NCBI RefSeq assembly: GCF_014199435.1
Contig: NZ_JACIJP010000001.1
Location: 434,001 to 498,000 of the forward strand
Length of the DNA stretch: 64,000 bases
DNA from: Sphingobium subterraneum
GTDB taxonomy: Bacteria; Pseudomonadota; Alphaproteobacteria; Sphingomonadales; Sphingomonadaceae
Reading direction: 5' to 3'
The position numbers and the translations under genes were made by a program. The notes under the pieces were generated by a model that was not told where the DNA came from, did not search any database, and saw nothing but the letters and a program-made list of their open reading frames with translations. The stretch's first letter is position 1. Every line of letters begins with the position of its first letter. Positions 59,982-64,000 of the stretch are shown piece after piece.

Positions 59982-60848
59982 ATGAAACCATTTATAGGCC
60001 TGATCTCGACCCTGGCAGCGGTCCTCTCGGTAGGAGCCGCCCCGTCGTCGGCGCAGCAGACGAAAAGCACGGCGCCATCCCCCGGCACAGTCGAACTCTA
60101 CACTCTTGATTGCGGGCTGACGGAGTTTGCAGACGCTTCCTATTTTTCCGACACGGGCGAATATGACGGCAAGGCCCTCGCCCTTCCCACGCCCTGCTAT
60201 CTCATCCGGCACGGCTCTGACTGGCTGTTGTGGGACACCGGTAATGGCGACAGCCTCGCCTCGCAGCCCGGCGGCAAAACGAAATTCGGCGGGCGCTTTA
60301 CCGTCAAACAGACATTGGCGGGGCAGCTCGCCATGCTGGGCCTGAAGCCTGACGACATCCGTTACGTCGCCATTTCCCATCTGCATCAGGATCATACCGG
60401 CAATATCGGGCTGTTCCCGAAAGCCACCTTCCTGATTTCTTCGGCCGAATTGTCATGGGCACGCACCAAGCCCACGCCATTCGGCGTCGATGCCCCCGCG
60501 ATTGCTCCCCTGGCCCGCGCGAAAGTCGACGCGTCGGATGATGACCGCGACGTGTTCAAAGACGGCACCGTGCGCATTCTCAAAGCGCCCGGCCATACGC
60601 CCGGCTCACGGATGCTGCTCGTCAAGCTGCCCAAAACCGGCAATGTTCTGATATCGGGCGATCTCTTCCACACCCGCCAGAATTACGAAAAACAGCTGGT
60701 GCCCGCCGTGAACCTGAGCCGGGCGGACACAGTAGCGTCTGAACAGCGCTTCAACCGCCTTGCGACCAATCTGCGGGCCCGCGTGGTGATCCAGCATGCC
60801 CCGGAAGATTTCGCAGCCATGCCCGCGTTTCCTAAGTTCCTCGACTAG
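59982..60848 (+). CDS. Periplasmic metallo-beta-lactamase-fold hydrolase, N-acyl homoserine lactonase-like
   Basis: 288 residues with a signal peptide cleaved near APSSAQQ. The dinuclear metal motif is SHLHQDHTGN (His133, His135, Asp137, His138), with a further His in KAPGHTPGS, an Asp in LISGDLFHTRQNY and a late His in VVIQHAPEDF. The overall plan (VELYTLDCGLTEF, YLIRHGSDWLLWDTGNGD) is that of AHL lactonase-related enzymes. Secretion and the fold fit quorum quenching or another lactone/ester hydrolysis; substrate not proven. Confidence 0.88.
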   Translation: MKPFIGLISTLAAVLSVGAAPSSAQQTKSTAPSPGTVELYTLDCGLTEFADASYFSDTGEYDGKALALPTPCYLIRHGSDWLLWDTGNGDSLASQPGGKTKFGGRFTVKQTLAGQLAMLGLKPDDIRYVAISHLHQDHTGNIGLFPKATFLISSAELSWARTKPTPFGVDAPAIAPLARAKVDASDDDRDVFKDGTVRILKAPGHTPGSRMLLVKLPKTGNVLISGDLFHTRQNYEKQLVPAVNLSRADTVASEQRFNRLATNLRARVVIQHAPEDFAAMPAFPKFLD

Positions 60849-60936
60849 CGTGCGCTGGCAGGGTGCGCCAACCCGCGCATCCTGCCGAGCCCAACTATAC
60901 CGATGTGGGATTGAGACCGGCGAAGCCGATCCAAAA

Positions 60937-61013
60937 TGGTGCACCCGGAGCGATTCGAACGCCCGGCCCTCAGATTCGTAGTCTGATGCTCTATCCAGCT
61001 GAGCTACGGGTGC
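60937..61013 (-). tRNA. tRNA-Arg (anticodon ACG)
   Basis: 77 nt with encoded CCA. The acceptor stem GCACCCG pairs with CGGGTGC, the D arm is AGCTCAGCTGGATAGAGC, the anticodon stem TCAGA/TCTGA encloses CTACGAA (anticodon ACG), and the T loop is GTTCGAATC. The A34 should be edited to inosine by TadA. Confidence 0.97.
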
Positions 61014-61025
61014 TTGCCATTTCGG

Positions 61026-61044
61026 GGCGGGCGCAAGGCCCGCC
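61026..61044. terminator. GC-rich hairpin between ppdK and tRNA-Arg
   Basis: GGCGGGC-GCAAG-GCCCGCC is a perfect 7-bp stem, 12 bases upstream of the tRNA and about 70 bases after the ppdK stop. No T run follows on the minus strand. It probably marks the ppdK transcript end. Confidence 0.45.
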
Positions 61045-61113
61045 GGGAGTGCCGCAGATAGAGGGGGGAGCCGGGTCTGGCAACCCCCTTTCTGCAATTA
61101 TTGCGCTGCCGGT

Positions 61114-63780
61114 TCAGCCCCGGTTCTTGAGCGCCGCCTGCGCCGCCGCCAGCCGCGCGATCGGCACGCGATAGGGCGATGCCGACACATAATCGAGGCC
61201 AGTCTGCTCGCAGAACGCGATGGACGACGGGTCACCGCCATGCTCGCCGCAGATGCCCAGCTTGATGCCGGGACGGGTCGCTCTTCCCCGTTCCGCAGCG
61301 ATCTGGATCAGCTCGCCCACGCCCTCTATGTCGAGGCTGACGAACGGATCGCGCGGGAAGATCCCCTTGTCCACATAGCTGCCCAGGAACCGCCCCGCGT
61401 CGTCGCGCGAAATGCCGATGGTCGTCTGCGTCAGGTCGTTGGTGCCGAACGAGAAGAACTCACCCACTTCGGCAATCTCGCCCGCTTTGAGCGCAGCGCG
61501 CGGCAGTTCGATCATGGTGCCGACGAGATATTCGATGGTCTTGCCACGCTCGGCAAACACCGCCTGAGCCTGCGCATCGACGATCGCCTTCATCAGTTCC
61601 AGCTCGCGCCGTGTGGCGACCAGCGGGATCATGACTTCGGGGATCGGCGCCTCGCCGGTCTTGTCGGCAACGTCGATCGCCGCCTCGAAGATCGCCCGCG
61701 CCTGCATCTCGTAGATCTCGGGATAGGTCACGCCGAGGCGGCATCCGCGATGGCCCAGCATCGGGTTGAACTCGTGCAGCTCACTCGCCCGCTGCTTCAG
61801 CGTCTCGATGCCCACACCGGCGGCCTTGGCAACTTCCTCGAAATCCACCTCTTCATGCGGCAGGAATTCGTGCAGCGGCGGATCGAGCAGGCGGATCGTC
61901 ACCGGCAGGCCCGCCATCACCTCGAAAATCTCGGTGAAGTCGCTGCGCTGCTCGGGCAGCAGCTTGGCCAGCGCCTCGCGCCGCCCCTTCTCGCTGTCGG
62001 CCAGGATCATCTGGCGCACGGACGTGATCCGCCCGGCGTCAAAGAACATATGTTCGGTGCGGCACAGGCCGACGCCCTCGGCGCCGAATTCCCGCGCGGT
62101 GCGGCAATCGAGCGGCGTTTCGGCGTTGGCGCGCACCTTCAGGCGGCGGACCTTGTCGGCCCAGACCATCAGCGTGCCGAAATCGCCCGCCAGTTCCGGC
62201 TGCACAGTCGGCACTTCGCCCGCCATCACTTCGCCGGTCGCGCCGTCGATGGTGATGATGTCGCCCTCAACCAGTTCGCGGCCCGCCACGCGCAGTGTCT
62301 TCGCCTTCGCATCGATAGCGAGGCTGCCCGCGCCCGACACGCACGGACGGCCCATGCCGCGCGCAACCACGGCGGCGTGTGACGTCATGCCGCCGCGCGC
62401 CGTCAGAATGCCCTTGGCCGCATGCATGCCGTGAATGTCTTCGGGAGACGTCTCGATCCGCACCAGGATCACCGCGTCGCCCAGCTCGCTGCGCTTTTCT
62501 GCCGTGTCCGCGTCGAACACCAGAATGCCGCTCGCCGCGCCTGGCGAAGCGGGCAAGCCCTTCGTCAGCACGTCGCGCGGCGCCTTCGGGTCGAGTGTTG
62601 GGTGAAGCAGTTGGTCGAGCGCAGACGGATCCACCCGCGCGACGGCCTCTTCCTCGGTGATCAGCCCTTCCGCCGCCATGTCGACCGCGATCTTGAGCGC
62701 AGCCTTGGCCGTCCGCTTGCCCGAGCGCGTCTGGAGCATCCACAGCTTGCCCTGCTGCACCGTGAACTCGATGTCCTGCATGTCGCGGTAATGGGTTTCG
62801 AGGATCTGGAACACCTTCGCCAGCTCGGCATAGGTTTCCGGCATCGCCTCTTCCATCGACAGCGCCTTGGCCCCGGCCCGCTCCCGCGCGGCCAGCGTCA
62901 GATATTGCGGCGTGCGGATGCCCGCGACGACGTCCTCGCCCTGCGCGTTGATGAGATATTCGCCATAATAGGTGTTTTCGCCGGTCGAGGGATCACGCGT
63001 GAACGCCACGCCGGTCGCCGACGTGTCGCCCATATTGCCGAACACCATCGCCTGCACGTTGACGGCTGTACCCCAGTCGCCGGGAATGTCGTTCAGGCGG
63101 CGATAGACCTTCGCGCGGTCCGCCTGCCACGATCCGAACACCGCCGCGATTGCGCCCCAGAGCTGGTCGTGCACGTCCTGCGGGAACGGCTTGCCCCACT
63201 GCTGCTCGACGAGCTTCTTGTACTCACCGACCAGCGCTTTCCAGTCGGCAGCGCTCAGTTCCGTGTCGAGATGATAGCCCTGGTCTTCCTTGGCGATTTC
63301 CAGCGCTTCCTCGAACGCGCCATGGTCAAGTTCCAGCACCACGTCGGAATACATCTGGATGAACCGGCGATAGCTGTCCCACGCAAAGCGCTCGTCACCG
63401 CTCGTTGCCGCCAACCCCTCGACCGTCTGGTCGTTGAGGCCAAGGTTCAGCACCGTGTCCATCATCCCCGGCATGGAAACCCGCGCGCCGGAGCGCACCG
63501 AGACCAGCAGCGGGTCCGCCGCGTCGCCGAAGCTCTTGCCCGTCACGCCCTCGATATGAGCAATGCCGGTCGCGACTTCCTCGCGCAGGCTGTCCGGGAA
63601 GACCTCGCCATCCACATAATAGCGGGTGCACATCTCGGTCGTGATGGTGAAACCAGGAGGAACCGGCAAACCGATCGCGGCCATGCCGTCGAGGTTCGCG
63701 CCCTTGCCGCCAAGGAGGTTCTTGTCGCCATTGCCCCCATCATCCGCTCCGCCGCCAAAGCGATAGACATATTTGGTCAT
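61114..63780 (-). CDS. ppdK: Pyruvate, phosphate dikinase
   Basis: 888 residues; interconverts pyruvate + ATP + Pi and PEP + AMP + PPi. The N-terminal ATP-grasp domain has KNLLGGKGANLDGMAAIGLPVPPGFTI and VSMPGMMDTVLNLGLND. The phosphohistidine domain has the swivelling His in GGMTSHAAVVARGMGRPCVSG. The C-terminal PEP/pyruvate domain has GAEGVGLCRTEHMFF, MLGHRGCRLGVTYPEIY, FSFGTNDLTQTTIGISRDDAGRFL and GICGEHGGDPSSIAFCEQTGLDYVSASPYRVPIARLAAAQ. Its place near glyS is common in sphingomonads. Confidence 0.97.
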   Translation of the reverse strand: MTKYVYRFGGGADDGGNGDKNLLGGKGANLDGMAAIGLPVPPGFTITTEMCTRYYVDGEVFPDSLREEVATGIAHIEGVTGKSFGDAADPLLVSVRSGARVSMPGMMDTVLNLGLNDQTVEGLAATSGDERFAWDSYRRFIQMYSDVVLELDHGAFEEALEIAKEDQGYHLDTELSAADWKALVGEYKKLVEQQWGKPFPQDVHDQLWGAIAAVFGSWQADRAKVYRRLNDIPGDWGTAVNVQAMVFGNMGDTSATGVAFTRDPSTGENTYYGEYLINAQGEDVVAGIRTPQYLTLAARERAGAKALSMEEAMPETYAELAKVFQILETHYRDMQDIEFTVQQGKLWMLQTRSGKRTAKAALKIAVDMAAEGLITEEEAVARVDPSALDQLLHPTLDPKAPRDVLTKGLPASPGAASGILVFDADTAEKRSELGDAVILVRIETSPEDIHGMHAAKGILTARGGMTSHAAVVARGMGRPCVSGAGSLAIDAKAKTLRVAGRELVEGDIITIDGATGEVMAGEVPTVQPELAGDFGTLMVWADKVRRLKVRANAETPLDCRTAREFGAEGVGLCRTEHMFFDAGRITSVRQMILADSEKGRREALAKLLPEQRSDFTEIFEVMAGLPVTIRLLDPPLHEFLPHEEVDFEEVAKAAGVGIETLKQRASELHEFNPMLGHRGCRLGVTYPEIYEMQARAIFEAAIDVADKTGEAPIPEVMIPLVATRRELELMKAIVDAQAQAVFAERGKTIEYLVGTMIELPRAALKAGEIAEVGEFFSFGTNDLTQTTIGISRDDAGRFLGSYVDKGIFPRDPFVSLDIEGVGELIQIAAERGRATRPGIKLGICGEHGGDPSSIAFCEQTGLDYVSASPYRVPIARLAAAQAALKNRG

Positions 63781-63845
63781 CAGTCAGCCCTGTTTCTTAT
63801 CGGTTTCAACATGCCCATGCGCTGCACCGCTGGCGTTCGGTCCCT

Positions 63846-64000
63846 TTAGCCTTCGATTTTGGAAAAATCAGCAACTTTGTGCACCGCAACACGCACCCTC
63901 TCCAGCAGGGCCAGACGCGCGGAGCGCTTTTCTTGTTCCGGGGCGTTGACGGTCACCGTCTCAAAAAACCCGTCGATGGGCGCGCGCAGCGTGGCAAGAG
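63846..64000 (-). CDS. glyS: Glycine-tRNA ligase beta subunit, 3' end only
   Basis: The last 50 codons of a minus-strand gene entering from the right edge: [47 protein letters not shown] then TAA. This is the DALR-type anticodon-binding end of GlyS. It lies 65 bases upstream of ppdK on the same strand. Confidence 0.93.
   Translation of the reverse strand, partial: LATLRAPIDGFFETVTVNAPEQEKRSARLALLERVRVAVHKVADFSKIEG

Noticed and set aside
62422..63849. 475-codon plus-strand open frame
   Set aside because: Antisense to ppdK, whose motifs are complete.
1..64000. CRISPR arrays, insertion sequences and transposases
   Set aside because: I saw no regularly spaced repeats, no transposase or integrase motifs and no IS-type terminal repeats with flanking duplications.

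Overview
The window looks like chromosomal DNA of a motile, free-living alphaproteobacterium of the Sphingomonadales (Sphingomonas/Sphingobium/Novosphingobium type). The evidence is the high GC content, many TTG/GTG starts with clear GGAG-type ribosome sites, the complete exosortase-A (XrtA) exopolysaccharide locus, a large TonB-dependent receptor beside a PQQ dehydrogenase, a short alphaproteobacterial flagellin, and the Anbu/ATP-grasp/alpha-E/transglutaminase operon. No species is claimed.

Layout: 1-1635 carries the Sec translocase auxiliary genes secD (cut by the window edge) and yajC. A tRNA-Pro(GGG) and an 82-residue unknown protein follow. From 2.46 to 16.9 kb lies an accessory oxidative-catabolism cluster: a Mo-cofactor dehydrogenase of the isoquinoline 1-oxidoreductase type (two subunits), a TonB-dependent receptor, a PQQ quinohemoprotein dehydrogenase, a ketopantoate-reductase-like protein, two NAD(P)-binding proteins, an amidohydrolase, an MFS transporter, an ABM-fold protein and a TetR regulator. 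Together they suggest uptake and oxidation of an organic, possibly aromatic, substrate that I cannot name.

17.1-18.2 kb holds a stand-alone endolysin/holin pair with no other phage genes. 18.2-22.7 kb is housekeeping (rmuC, def, recR, fmt, truA). 22.5-40.5 kb is the XrtA locus on the minus strand: EPS export protein, chain-length determinant, tyrosine kinase, outer-membrane protein, ATPase, deacetylase, FemAB protein, glycosyltransferase, exosortase-EpsI and amidotransferase. It is headed by a separate acyl-ligase/PLP-decarboxylase pair and flanked by a divergent FemAB-like/ACP pair. A terminator hairpin at 36.3 kb separates the two minus-strand units.

40.5-54.0 kb is a flagellar region (flgB, an flgD fusion, fliK, fliC, flgHAGF, fliL, fliM, a DUF6468-like gene, a motE-like gene) with several unassigned genes and one AT-richer esterase gene inserted between fliC and flgH. 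54.0-59.2 kb has trxB and the four-gene Anbu operon, in which an amidoligase-like ATP-grasp protein, an alpha-E protein, a transglutaminase and a proteasome-like peptidase probably act as one peptide-making or peptide-processing system. The window ends with an SCP2-like protein, a secreted metallo-beta-lactamase-fold lactonase-like protein, tRNA-Arg(ACG), ppdK and the 3' end of glyS.

The observations I find most interesting are the Anbu operon, the XrtA ligase/decarboxylase/ACP/FemAB submodule, the lone lysis cassette, the FlgD C-terminal fusion, the FliK N-terminal extension, and a probable non-canonical or mutated start of the PQQ dehydrogenase supported by a leader shared with the TonB receptor.
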